A stretch of DNA of 64,000 bases, taken from Primulina eburnea. Its lineage: Eukaryota; Streptophyta; Magnoliopsida; Lamiales; Gesneriaceae. Each line of letters starts with the position of its first letter. Position 1 is the stretch's first letter. The translations under genes were made by a program, and so were the position numbers. The notes beneath the pieces are model-generated. The model worked only from the letters and a program-made list of their open reading frames with translations, was not told the DNA's origin and made no database searches. Shown here in pieces: positions 33,540 through 43,439 of the stretch. The stretch is from contig NC_133101.1 of assembly GCF_022965805.1 (NCBI RefSeq), positions 43,437,642-43,501,641 on the forward strand. The letters run 5' to 3'.

Positions 33540-35120
33540 TGATAAACATAAAAATTGTACATTAATTAAATGTTTTATAATATAAATATATAGTTTTTGT
33601 TTTATTAAATGTTTAAATATTATATGTTTTATAATAAATTGTATAAAATATAAGTTGTTGTGTAATTATAAGTTTTTACTATTTTTACAGGTTCGATAAA
33701 AGAAGAATAAACTTGGCATTGCAAATGGGATTAAGATGATTCTTGGACCTGTAGAAAGTTGATGTTAATATCTACAATATTGATGGCAAGCATGAGATAA
33801 AAATCCTTTCACAATTGGGATCAAATTAAGCAACAATTAAAGTTACCAAAGGAGTGGCAGTTTTACCATGCTCTAGTATTTTGACCATATCTCTCAAATT
33901 ACTTGGTCAAATATTCTGAAAAAAATACCACAACTAGACAACTCAATTATCCACATGTTTCATTTTATGTGAAGAAGCAAATTCGAAGAAGAAGACCTTC
34001 AAAAGTGATGTGTAATATAATATTAATTTCTTGGAACACCAATGAAGACTTTTGTGTAAAAAATAATATTTTATTTGTGGTTGTCTCCCCAAATTTGGCT
34101 ATAAATAGGGGTGTATTGTAATGTATTGAGAGATCCCTCATTCTATGAACAAATCTTTGAGTTCATAATATTTCTCTCTATATTTTTCTTTTATTTCTTC
34201 ATTTAAATATAATTAGCATGTTAATTTCATATTCAAAGTTTTACACTTTGAATAATGAATAGCTAACTTCCTAAAGTTGAGATGATAAGGTGAAGCTCTT
34301 GGCATGATAATAAGGTTATTATAAGGTAAGAATCTATGTTTTATATTATTTAATCATTATTTATTGTTTATGTTATATTTATTTCTTTAAGTATTTTTAT
34401 ACCTTACTTATAAGTGGGAGTTTTGATTTATTGTTGCTATATGTTACACTAAATTCTTGGAACCATTTAAATGTTAGTTTGGTATTACCAACCATTTAAA
34501 GTGGATGCCTTGATTTATTATATATAAATATATTATAATATTAAATTCTTGGAACCATTTAAATGTTAGTTTGGTTTTACCAACCATTTAACTTGGATTC
34601 CTTGATTTACTATATATAAATACATCATAATAATATTTTCTTGGTACCATTTAAATGTTAGTTTAGTTTTACCAACCATTTAAAGTGGGAACCTTGATTT
34701 AGTGTTTACAAATATATATATAGCACAATAAATACTTGACCACATCTATAAGTTTTGGTATATATTATATATTTATGAGATAATAATTTATAACATAATA
34801 TAAATATGATTATTTAATATATTGGAACCATTTTATTAAGTGGATTTCAATATTGTTCGTTAATGTTAACTTTATTAAAATACCAAGAGTGGATCCTTTA
34901 ATCTCAACTACTTAAATTAAAATTTGAACAATTAAAATTTACCCATTAAATATTCAAACAATTAAAATTAAAAAGAAACAAAAACAAAAACAAAACAAAA
35001 AGACATTGTAGTGGACTTGTAATTACCTTAGCTTCCCTGTGGATACGATATTCGGACTCACCGAATTATATTACTTGTGGACAACCTGTTCTTGGGATTG
35101 GAACAATCAAAGTCGCAACA
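33540..35120 (+). mobile_element. 3' LTR of Athila-like element
   Basis: 1,581 bp, the same length as the 5' LTR, with about nine substitutions by eye (for example near 33873, 34300, 34405, 34622, 34665, 35007, 35025, 35090 and 35100). It is followed by the TSD tggat at 35121-35125. Confidence 0.95.
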
Positions 35121-35430
35121 TGGATCGAGTGCATTTGTACACCCGAAGGCCTTTATGTTTCCGCATTATCTTGATAGATTAATGATTTAAAGATTATGTT
35201 ATTGATTTTTATTAGAGATATTTTTATTCTTTATTTTTGTTGTTAGTTGATCTTTTTAAAGGTCAAATTTTAGAAATTTTGGTTAGTCTATGATTTAGGA
35301 TTTTTATTTTATGCACTGGAGATTTAAATTGTTAATTTATTATGATTCATGATTATGTTAAAATATTTTATTTAATAATTTAGAATTTATGATTTAAGAT
35401 TAGAAAAAAAATCGAGCTCGTTTCAATAGT

Positions 35431-36050
35431 AGACTTCGGGGTTTCAGGACTTCTCAACTACACCCTTTGATATCCTTTTAGTAATATTTGAAAAGTATTT
35501 TACAGTCGGTAACATACAAAGTAAAAGTATTATTTTTATTGAAAAATTCTATGGCTCTATGAATTACTTGTGATTTGATGATGATTGTTGTCTTGAGATG
35601 AGTTTATTATGATATCGAGATGATGATATTGATTTGCATCATTACATCGCATATTGAGCCACTTGTCGATTCATATTTGATATGGAAGAGATCGCCTAGA
35701 TTTATCTATTTGTTGGATGTATGGGGCTATAGTTGAGTTGGCATGGTGTATGCAAAGGTCACTGCTATCGCCTGAACACTCTCTATAGGTACACCATAGT
35801 CATGGGATTGTAGAACACAGCACCCAACCTTGAGCGAATGAGTCTGTGGATGTTACTGGGGGATTCTCTTTTCTCGGTTACCCTATGACCAGATTATTCA
35901 TTTGATCTTGAGATTTATTGATAGCCCACAGCTTCTGATCATGCATTGCATTATATTGCATATTTATGAATTATATATGAACTATTTGTCATTTAAATTC
36001 TTATATGTTATTGATTGTATCATACTGGGTTTATACTCACAGGCACATCG
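35431..36050 (+). mobile_element. Probable decayed gypsy LTR remnant
   Basis: No coding frame. The stretch ending TACTGGGTTTATACTCACAGG (~36024-36044) resembles, on the plus strand, the conserved TACTGGGATTTATTCTCACCGG block found reversed in LTR1 and LTR2 (~8315-8340). It was the target of the LTR B insertion. The assignment rests on this short block. Confidence 0.35.
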
Positions 36051-36491
36051 GACCCAGGGCCCCATAGTACCAATCATGGATCAACTAAAGAATTTATTTC
36101 CTGAAACAATTCTAAAATTTCATGAGCATGGTGCGAGGGGTCTCAGACAGCATGTCATGCAACCTTCTCACCTCCTCGGCTAATACGTCACCTTGTCCAT
36201 TTTCAAATTATTTAATAGTGTCCTTCTCATCTGCACCATTCAATCCTAGCGAATCTAAAGATTCGACAAGCATTTTATTTACTAACGAGTACACAACAAA
36301 ATCATCATACATGCGTAGGACGTGATTATAACATAAAAGTATAACATTATTGTCTTTGAGTGAGTAACTATAATGAGAATGTGGTAACGGCCATTATACA
36401 TATTCTTTGAGTTCCATGATCATGTAAATAGTTGTGCAACCTAGGTATATCATTTGATACAGCCCATACTAGCTGAAGCATATGTGCATAC
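36051..36491. other. Unassigned segment left of copia LTR
   Basis: About 440 bp without a recognisable element. On the minus strand ~36270-36110 reads as a charged, helix-like protein fragment (…Ala-Glu-Glu-Val-Arg-Arg-Leu-His-Asp-Met-Leu…) broken by one stop, so it may be a scrap of coding sequence. The five bases before the copia LTR are catac; the matching TSD copy would lie outside the window. Confidence 0.3.
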
Positions 36492-37501
36492 TGATAGGAT
36501 CAGTTAGTAGGTGAAAGAGTGTTTAGAGGGGGATTGAATAAACACTCGACAATTTTACTTCTTTTCGAATAATGAGTCAGTTTAGTGATAAAATGAACTC
36601 GAGAATCTTGTTATGTCAATGTCAATCGATTAACTAATGAAAGTACGGAAATAAACTGACTGACAGGTAGAATAAAACTGAAATTAAGGGACACAAGATT
36701 TATAGATGTTCAGATATTTCAATCACTCATCATACGTCACCCCTTCTATCTAAAAGATAGGAAATTCACTAAAAGACTTTGATCAATACAAGTCTTGTAC
36801 AGACCCCCTTCAGTTTTGGACTTAACAATGTCAAATTGAAACTCTTAGTTTCAATACAGTTTATCAGTTTACAATTGATCTGAAACTACTCGGCACAACT
36901 GATCTCTATAAGATCGAATATTACAACAATAAGTGTTTGTGCTTGTAAGCTCTATGTATAACCTTGAATGCTATGAATGTATATGCTAAGTGTGAGCTTT
37001 TGAAATCTTTTGAATATGAACATAAATTTTGTGAGGATATTTCAGCAGAATAACAACTTGGTAGTTTTGTTCGTTATATATCTTAGCTGCTCTTCTCGGA
37101 TATTTATAGGCTTTGCTTCCAACGGAATAATGACTACGTTTGAATCTTTATATCCGTTGTTTGCCACGTCAATACCATTCTGACAATCGTACACTGTAGT
37201 ATTGCCGAAATGCGGTGTTCACACTACATGTTTCAGTCTGCCTTTGTACAGTTGTCGGTTAATAGTTACATTCCTTAACTGATGATGCGTCAAACTGATA
37301 AGATAGTTTGACACAGCCGATGGAATTAGCTGATAGCTCTCAACTGATTATAGTAAAATTGATCTGTTTCCAACTGATCATCCAGTCCACTACATAGTTC
37401 AGTTGCCTTAGTTCGGCATCAGTTCTTTTTAGTATTCTTGATCAGTTAGTTCAATCTTTATAAGCTCGGTTTGTCAAACTTCCGAAATTAAGTTTCCAAC
37501 A
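36492..37501 (-). mobile_element. 3' LTR of the large SIRE-like copia element
   Basis: The plus strand begins TGATAGGATCAG and ends AAGTTTCCAACA; 1,010 bp. The polypurine tract lies immediately right (37502-37515), so on the minus strand this is the 3' LTR and the element's interior extends to the right. Confidence 0.88.
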
Positions 37502-37515
37502 ATTTCTCCCTTTTT
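37502..37515 (-). other. Copia polypurine tract
   Basis: The minus strand reads AAAAAGGGAGAAAT directly before TGTTGGAAACTT of the 3' LTR. Confidence 0.85.
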
Positions 37516-37761
37516 GATGTTTGACAAAACTTAGAAAATGTGAACTGATCAAGCTGAATATTTTGTAGATAAAATAATCTTTTATTAATCAACTCTTCCA
37601 ATGTACATATTTGTACAAAGAATAAAAGAATTTTCTGCTGAATAAAAAAAATTCTTCAAAATCTGCCAAACTCTTCAACTGAATAAGAATATAAAGAATG
37701 TCTTCTAACTGATCTGGATCTCTTTGTTTCTTTACTTTTTTATCAGCTGGTCTTTGATCAG

Positions 37762-40590
37762 TCAGTTTACTAGGTCTCTTCGTGGATTGCGTCTGCTAAT
37801 CTTCTTTTTTTTCTTCTTCCCCCTTTTTGTCAAACCTGTCAACCTGCTGGATAAAGCATGAACTTCCGAAGTGACATTTGATAAGGCATGCACTGTATGT
37901 TCTTGCAACAAATCCATTCTCTTTGTGACCACGTTTTGGAGGAAATCCATGCGGTTTGTGAACATTTCTTGAGCTTGGAAATGAGCGTGAATTCTCACTC
38001 GGTCCTTTTAGGACTATCTATTTGGAAAAATAGTGAATTAATGTCCTTCGTGACTTGTTGTAAACTCTTGAGAGTCTTTTCCTTTATAGAATCTTTAAAG
38101 TGTGCAGCAGCTGAGTTGATTTGATTTCAGAGATAGAGGAGAGGTTGGAATGAATTTCTTCGATCATAGATTCAGTGGCCGTTAGTATATTAGGAGACAA
38201 AGCTGCAGAGAATTCAGGTTCCTGCTCCTTGTCTTCTTGATTAAAGATTATTAAGGCTCTATGATTTGATTCACTCGCAACAATAACCATATCTGAAACA
38301 TCATCCGTTATTGCTTCTTGTTGGAGTTTTGGAGGAGAAGTGAGAATCAGATCAACAAGTGAGCTGGAAGGCTCGTTAGTTTGTTTATCGGCTGACACTA
38401 TAGTTGGGTCTTCAGTTGGTGGACCAAGTGATACTGTAGTTGGCTCTTCAGTTGGTTCCTGGTGCAAATGAGCGATTTCAGTTTCAGGTAGAACTGCTTG
38501 TTCAGTTGTGGCAACCGAATGAACTAATTCTTCAGTTTCTTGCAAAATAGCCTCTGAGGCTGGTTGTTTAGTTACGCTCGGTTCTTCAGCTCCTTCTGTA
38601 GTTAGAATATTCAGCTGGATATCGATGGCGACTAATTGTATGACTTCGTCTATGTTTGCCAATGGTAACTCAGCATCAATGTAGAGCTGAAGATCTGCAG
38701 TAGAAGATTGAAGAACTGAAGGAGATGGTTGAGCATCCTTTGAAGAAGGAGCAGTTGATGCCTCAGTTGATTTGGTAACTTGTTTCTGGGATGGTTCTTG
38801 TTGTCGAACTGATGGTTCGGCTTGCTCTTCAGATGAAGGACTTTGAGCAACTATCGGAATAATAAACTCTTGATCTATTTCCCAAATCTTGATCTTCATC
38901 TGTATTGATCTAAGATCCGTGTCGAGTTGATCATGAACTGCTTTGTCATTGAAATTTGTGGGGACTGGTTGGATCATAAATTTGGCGGAGCTGAGCGATC
39001 AATTGAGCGAGTTTCTTGACACAAAGCAGATCAAAGAAGTATGTCTTTCTTTCCAGTGCTTGAACAATCGAGGAAGCTTTGACTACCTTCAACACTACAA
39101 TTTCCAAAGCAATAAATTTCTTCAAAACTACTTTCTTCTGTAATTGTTTTGAAAAAATTCAGTTCTGAATCTGACCCATTCATTGTAGGTCTTGAGTTTT
39201 GATTCAGAAAACTCATTGACCTCTTTCCATATAAGGTCGATATGAGTTTGAATTGTGTTTTTCGGTCGGGGCTCTTCAATCGTCTTTCCCTTTAGGACAT
39301 GAGATATACTCAGTCCTGTTGTAGTCGCATCCACTTTCTTCCTTATGACTACTCCTGGTAGTCTTGCAAATGGTAGAATAGTTAGAGCAGAGATGGTGAT
39401 CAATGGAGCTTTGAATCCTGCCGGTTTTTATTATCACCAGATTTGGTGATAATCTTCTTAGATGGATCAGCTGGAGATGGTGAGTGACCTTCAGTTGAAG
39501 ACTCGACTGGAACTGCCCTCAAAGGTATGGCGCTGATTGGCTGTTCAGCTCCAGTCAGTGCCAATCTCTCAGCAGGGATTGTTTCCAAAATAGCTGCTGG
39601 TTTGGTTTTGAGAGTTCTTGGCTTCTTCGTAATTTTAGGAGACGGAGGTCTCTCTAAATCAGTCTCACGACAATCAGTTTCCTTTTGATAGTCTTTTTTT
39701 GAACTGTCTTCTTGACTTTCTTGACTGATTTGGGAGCTTCCTGCGTCCCAATCCCCTTCTTCACTTTAATGAACTGCTCGGGTGATATGTCCAGCTTGAT
39801 TTTTGGTAGCTGAACACTCTTAGCATTGAAAATTTTGAACTTGGATGACTTCTCAGAAGAGTCACCCACCAAACCGTTGGCCTTCAACAAGTAGCTAAGT
39901 GGTATAGCAAATCCCTTGAACTATTTGGATGATTGAAGCATGTTCTTGAGGATAAAAAAGATGATGTCTGACCATTTCAATCTTCGTCCAGCCATAATAG
40001 CAGTCATTTCTTGGAATTTTTCCAAGGTGAGAGCATCAAATGAGCCTGCTTTGGCGAGTAGTCTCTTGGCCACAATGTCAGCCAGTGACTAAATTTCTTG
40101 CTTCAGTTCTTTCTTAGGATCGGAAACCTTGATTTTCCGTCCATCTACAGATAAGAGCGTCTGCATCTCCTTACATCAGACGTCTTAACTTCAGAGACAT
40201 TGGCCAAGACATCATTAGGCAGTTGAAAGATATTTCTGAAGGAGTCTTCATCAATGATCAGCTGTTGACAGTTGATTTTTCCGTCAGCAGATATGAAGCC
40301 ATTGGCATACAGATCCTGAATATCTTTAGGATATATTTCTTAGATAATAATCCCATAAAGTTCTTCAGTCCAGCTGCTTGAAGTTTGAGAAATACATCTA
40401 TGATAGCTTTCTCCTTGACGGTCAGAACTGAATCAAAATCAATAGCTATTGCGTTGAGAATGTATGCAGGGACTTGATTGTCATTTCTTATAGTTTGATT
40501 ATTTGAGAGAAAAAGCTCTGTGTATTTGATTTGCTCTGAGAATTCTAATGCGTGTAAAGAAACTGAAATGAAGCGGGTTCAATTTCTTAT
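37762..40590 (-). pseudogene. Extra sense ORF (env-position ORF) of the copia element
   Basis: Between pol and the 3' LTR, in the sense of the element, a long decayed coding region can be followed. Its N-terminus is near 40590-40330 (Ile-Asp-Phe-Asp-Ser-Val-Leu, then Gln-Ala-Ala-Gly-Leu-Lys-Asn-Phe-Met-Gly). Shorter open pieces follow at 39890-39654, 39588-39400 and 39403-39128. A 297-codon piece (38977-38084) is rich in Glu, Pro, Ser, Thr and Gln, with repeated Glu-Pro-Thr words. A helix-rich tail at 37998-37762 ends in a Lys-rich run. No transmembrane segment is evident. SIRE/Maximus-type copia elements have an env-like ORF at this position; I also recall similar proteins, oddly named, in Lamiales genome annotations, which I cannot check. 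Several stops and frameshifts make it inactive. Confidence 0.6.
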
Positions 40591-41074
40591 GTTTGTGACT
40601 GTTCAAATTTTTGGACACGTTTCAGTCCAAGATAAAGTCGTGTGTATGTGTGGTGAAATCATGAACAGAAGTCTAATGAATCACGTGGGGCCACATTTCA
40701 AATTACTATTCATGAATGATATTAATTAATTGCATGATTTTAACAGTCACATCACTGAATATAGAATACTTATTGAATAATCAGTTTACTTATTGGATAA
40801 GATCAGTTAGGTCAGTAACTGAGTGATCAGTTGAAAACTGAGGCAGTTCAATTGAAGACCAACTGACTATTATATTATAAGTTAACCATTTAAATTCGAC
40901 ATTCCCCCTTAATAAATGTATATTAATAAAAGAGGGTAGAAGAAACTCAGTCTGAATCAGTTAACTGCATTCTGTTAACTCATGTATCTTCGTCTTCTTA
41001 TACTTTTTCAATACGGGTCTATCTATAAATAAGAGCATTGTCATTAGATAATAACAATCAACAATTAAGCAAAG
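40591..41074. promoter_or_regulatory. Divergent intergenic region between the two extra copia ORFs
   Basis: About 480 bp between the sense extra ORF (leftwards) and the antisense ORF (rightwards). A TATAAATA at 41024-41031 lies ~50 bases before the antisense ATG at 41075. A CACGTG G-box is at 40682-40687 on the side of the sense ORF. Copies of the word aactgat/atcagtt, frequent throughout this copia family, are scattered through it. A two-way promoter is plausible but unproven. Confidence 0.4.
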
Positions 41075-41634
41075 ATGGATAGAGCAAGCAGTTCCAACGG
41101 TCCTGAAACATCCCACTACTTAACACATTTTAATTTCAGAAATAATCTGACATCAGCGGAAGCATTTATCTTTAAAATAAAAATAATTATACTGTATATA
41201 CATTACAAACATTTTCTTACAATCCATACAATACATAATCTCAAACATCTAATTCAAATACCAATATTACATATAATAAAATACATGATATTTTTAAAAC
41301 TTTAAATGTTCAACACACCACAATAAAATCATTAACATAATCAAATAAAACTTTTCATTACAATAGCTATATGACTTCTCCTCCTTGGACAATCTGCTTC
41401 AAATCTTTTTATTACCTGCATCACATGACATTAACTGAAATGAGATAAAACTCAGTAAGTAGAGAACTTTATATAACAAATACATATTTATATATGGCTT
41501 GGCTTGGAATATCGCAATGGCAATAAACATTAAACAATACCATCTTCAATGAACAATAATGGAAGAATCAATATAGATGGTATATCATAACATGAATTAA
41601 AGGAAATGAAACAATAGCTAGCTCAATGATCTGT

Positions 41635-42005
41635 AATCTGTGAATGTTATCTCTGTTAATATATATAAATATATATCGGACTGTGAGAGATAACCATGAA
41701 AGGAAATGATAGTCTGTAATTTGTAATCTGTGACCTGTGAATGTTATCTCTGTTAATATATATATCGGACTGTGAGAGATAACCTATGGATAGTATCTCT
41801 GTGATATATGAAAATATATACCAGACTGTGAGAGATACTCTTCATGTGATTGGCCAATGACATGCATGAATTACTATCATTCCTTGGATTGAAACATATG
41901 AAATTCATTGGGACAATTGAACAAACACTTGATAAGCACAATAGCTTGAAGCATATGAAATTCATTGGGACAATTGAACAAACACTTGATAAGCACAATA
42001 ACTTG
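41635..42005. repeat. Direct repeats inside the solo LTR
   Basis: Two sets. A ~95-bp unit with 'gttatctctgttaatatata' and 'cggactgtgagagataacc' occurs at ~41640-41695 and ~41735-41785, with a further partial copy to 41835. A ~55-bp unit (gaaattcattgggacaattg…) occurs twice at ~41890-41945 and ~41947-42003. Confidence 0.8.
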
Positions 42006-42544
42006 CTAGCTTCTTTATCAAGGATTCTTGGTTCAATGAATATATAACAACAAATATGGCAATAACGAAATCATGAAAGAAGCTAGACATCAATAAAATG
42101 GCTTGGATACATATATATCATGTGAGCACAAGGAATAGCCTCTACTTACAACCCAATCAATACTTGGTTGCAAAGATGACCTCAAAAGAATCCCTACAAC
42201 AATAAACACCATAAAAACTATGAATTAACACCATATATACTTGGATCCATCAAGTCAACGCAACCCTTCAACCCAACAATTTCTTGCAAAACCAAAGAAT
42301 AACTAAGCTCTTACCTTGTAGCTTGCACCTAGACTAGGAGATGCTAAGAATTCCTCAAAAATTCTTGAACTTGGATGAAGATTTGGAAGAGAGAATTTTG
42401 GGGAAGAAGATGAGAAGAAAGCGTATGAGAGAGAGAGAAAAGGGAAGAAATGAAGATGGATCTCAAAACAATGCAATATAAATTCCTTCCCAACCTTAAA
42501 AGTGTGTTTTGAAAATGCACTTTCGCATAAAAATCGAAGGAAAC

Positions 42545-42680
42545 GCACCCGCGCTCGTATGGGCAGCGCTAGTGCAGCGCTGCCCCGCGCAGGTAGAGCA
42601 TAGGCAGCGCGGGTGCGCGCTGCCTCGGCAGGGGCAGCGCAGGTGCGGCGCTGCCTGCCCAGCAGCGCTGCCGCCCGCAC
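42545..42680. repeat. GC-rich array of GCAGCGCTGCC-like palindromes
   Basis: Repeated words GGCAGCGC, GCAGCGCTGCC and GGTGCGGCGCTGCC in an otherwise AT-rich LTR, 230-360 bases from the LTR's own start (minus orientation). Confidence 0.8.
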
Positions 42681-43439
42681 CGTCGCTCTCCTAACGCCGC
42701 CTAAACACCTATAAACATCTTTTCTCCAATTAATATCAAACCTTAACTTAAATAACTCATTTCTTATGAATTATAACAACCAAACTCCTTCTAAAATCAA
42801 GCATAAAACCATCTCCCAAAACTTGACCATATCAATTTATGAATATCCCATAACCATAACACATGAAATCATTGATCATAGAAAAATAAAAAGTTGGGAT
42901 ATTACAGTTCCTCTTCCTCCAGCAACGCTTCGCCGTTTGGAGAGACTGAAAGAAGCTATAGAGTTTTGTCTTTGAAAAAGTCATGTCCAAAATACATGAC
43001 CTCCAGACCATTCAGCGAGATAGATTAGTTGCTTCTGATAAATAGAGGGAAACTGAGATCAATTTTAAGAGGCGTCTCGACATTATCCATACTTCAGATC
43101 TTGCCACTGATGAAGGTCTTATAGAGTTGATGCTATTAAGGAGCAGAGAGTGTTGGAAAAGATTGTCTTCTCGAAAGGCTACAGAAGAATTTCTTGTAAT
43201 GATTTGTCTAATTGGATGTCCCTGTGGCGAGATTCCATAGAAAGGGAAATAACTCGTGTAATGTGTAAAAGATATTACCAATAAATTTGATGTTTTTATT
43301 CATTACTGTTTTTTTTCCATACTAATTGATATCAATTGACTAACTAACAGTTGACTAACTAGCAATTGACTAACTGACAAATAATTAACTGAATAATAAT
43401 TGTCAATAACTGACATATCAGCATTAAAACACATATAAT

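Larger units (their letters stand above)
23684..35120 (+). mobile_element. Complete Athila-like Ty3/gypsy element carrying a LOG gene
   Basis: An 11.4-kb element with two 1,581-bp LTRs (TGATAAACAT…GTCGCAACA), a TGGCGCCG-type primer site, gag-pol, two additional reading frames, a long 3' non-coding stretch and a polypurine tract. It is flanked by the perfect TSD tggat (23679-23683 and 35121-35125) inside LTR B. By eye the LTRs differ at about nine positions, implying recent insertion. Pol carries two frameshifts, so today it would depend on proteins supplied in trans. The cargo (30881-32275) is what makes it unusual. Confidence 0.93.
19232..35147. repeat. Tandem duplication, unit 2 (interrupted by Athila-like element)
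   Basis: It repeats unit 1 in the same order. The Athila-like insertion at 23684-35120 plus its TSD splits it; sequence equivalent to the unit-1 end is reached near 35147, after which LTR B continues to its natural end. The insertion is absent from unit 1, so the duplication is older than the insertion. Confidence 0.8.
20689..35425 (+). mobile_element. Solo LTR B, split by the Athila-like element
   Basis: It begins TGTAACGTCCGAAAAATC and ends …GAGCTCGTTTCA. It is flanked by atagt at 20684-20688 and 35426-35430, a perfect 5-bp TSD. After subtracting the Athila-like insertion and its TSD the LTR is about 3.3 kb. It shares its ends with the copy at 57022-62216. There is no internal domain, so it is a solo LTR. 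Confidence 0.85.
41104..42906 (-). mobile_element. Solo gypsy LTR inserted in the antisense ORF
   Basis: The plus strand begins TGAAACATCCC and ends TTGGGATATTACA. It is flanked by ggtcc (41099-41103) and gttcc (42907-42911), a TSD with one mismatch; 1,803 bp. On the minus strand it begins TGTAATATCCC, like other chromovirus LTRs. It also shares the block around ACTGAGTTTTAT…TCATTTCAG (reversed at ~41430-41460) with the chromovirus at 45927-56539, so the families are related. Confidence 0.8.
41075..43284 (+). pseudogene. Antisense ORF of the copia element, interrupted by a solo LTR
   Basis: It starts at ATG 41075 (Met-Asp-Arg-Ala-Ser-Ser-Ser), is split by the solo LTR at 41104-42906, and resumes at 42907 with Pro-Leu-Pro-Pro-Ala-Thr-Leu-Arg-Arg-Leu-Glu-Arg-Leu-Lys-Glu-Ala. 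A helical, charged stretch follows (42970-43120). The frame shifts near 43120 and ends with a Trp-Met-Ser-Leu-Trp-Arg block and a TAA at 43282-43284. Without the insertion it would be ~130 codons, with at least two stops or frameshifts. It runs opposite to pol and converges with pol's end (~43460). The C-terminal block is shared with 1-95, where protein similarity exceeds DNA similarity, which argues for past coding function. I do not recognise the product; it looks like a small coiled-coil protein. Confidence 0.55.

Noticed and set aside
42303..42680. 125-codon minus-strand ORF rich in Ala and Arg
   Set aside because: It is generated by the GCAGCGCTGCC repeats inside a solo LTR.
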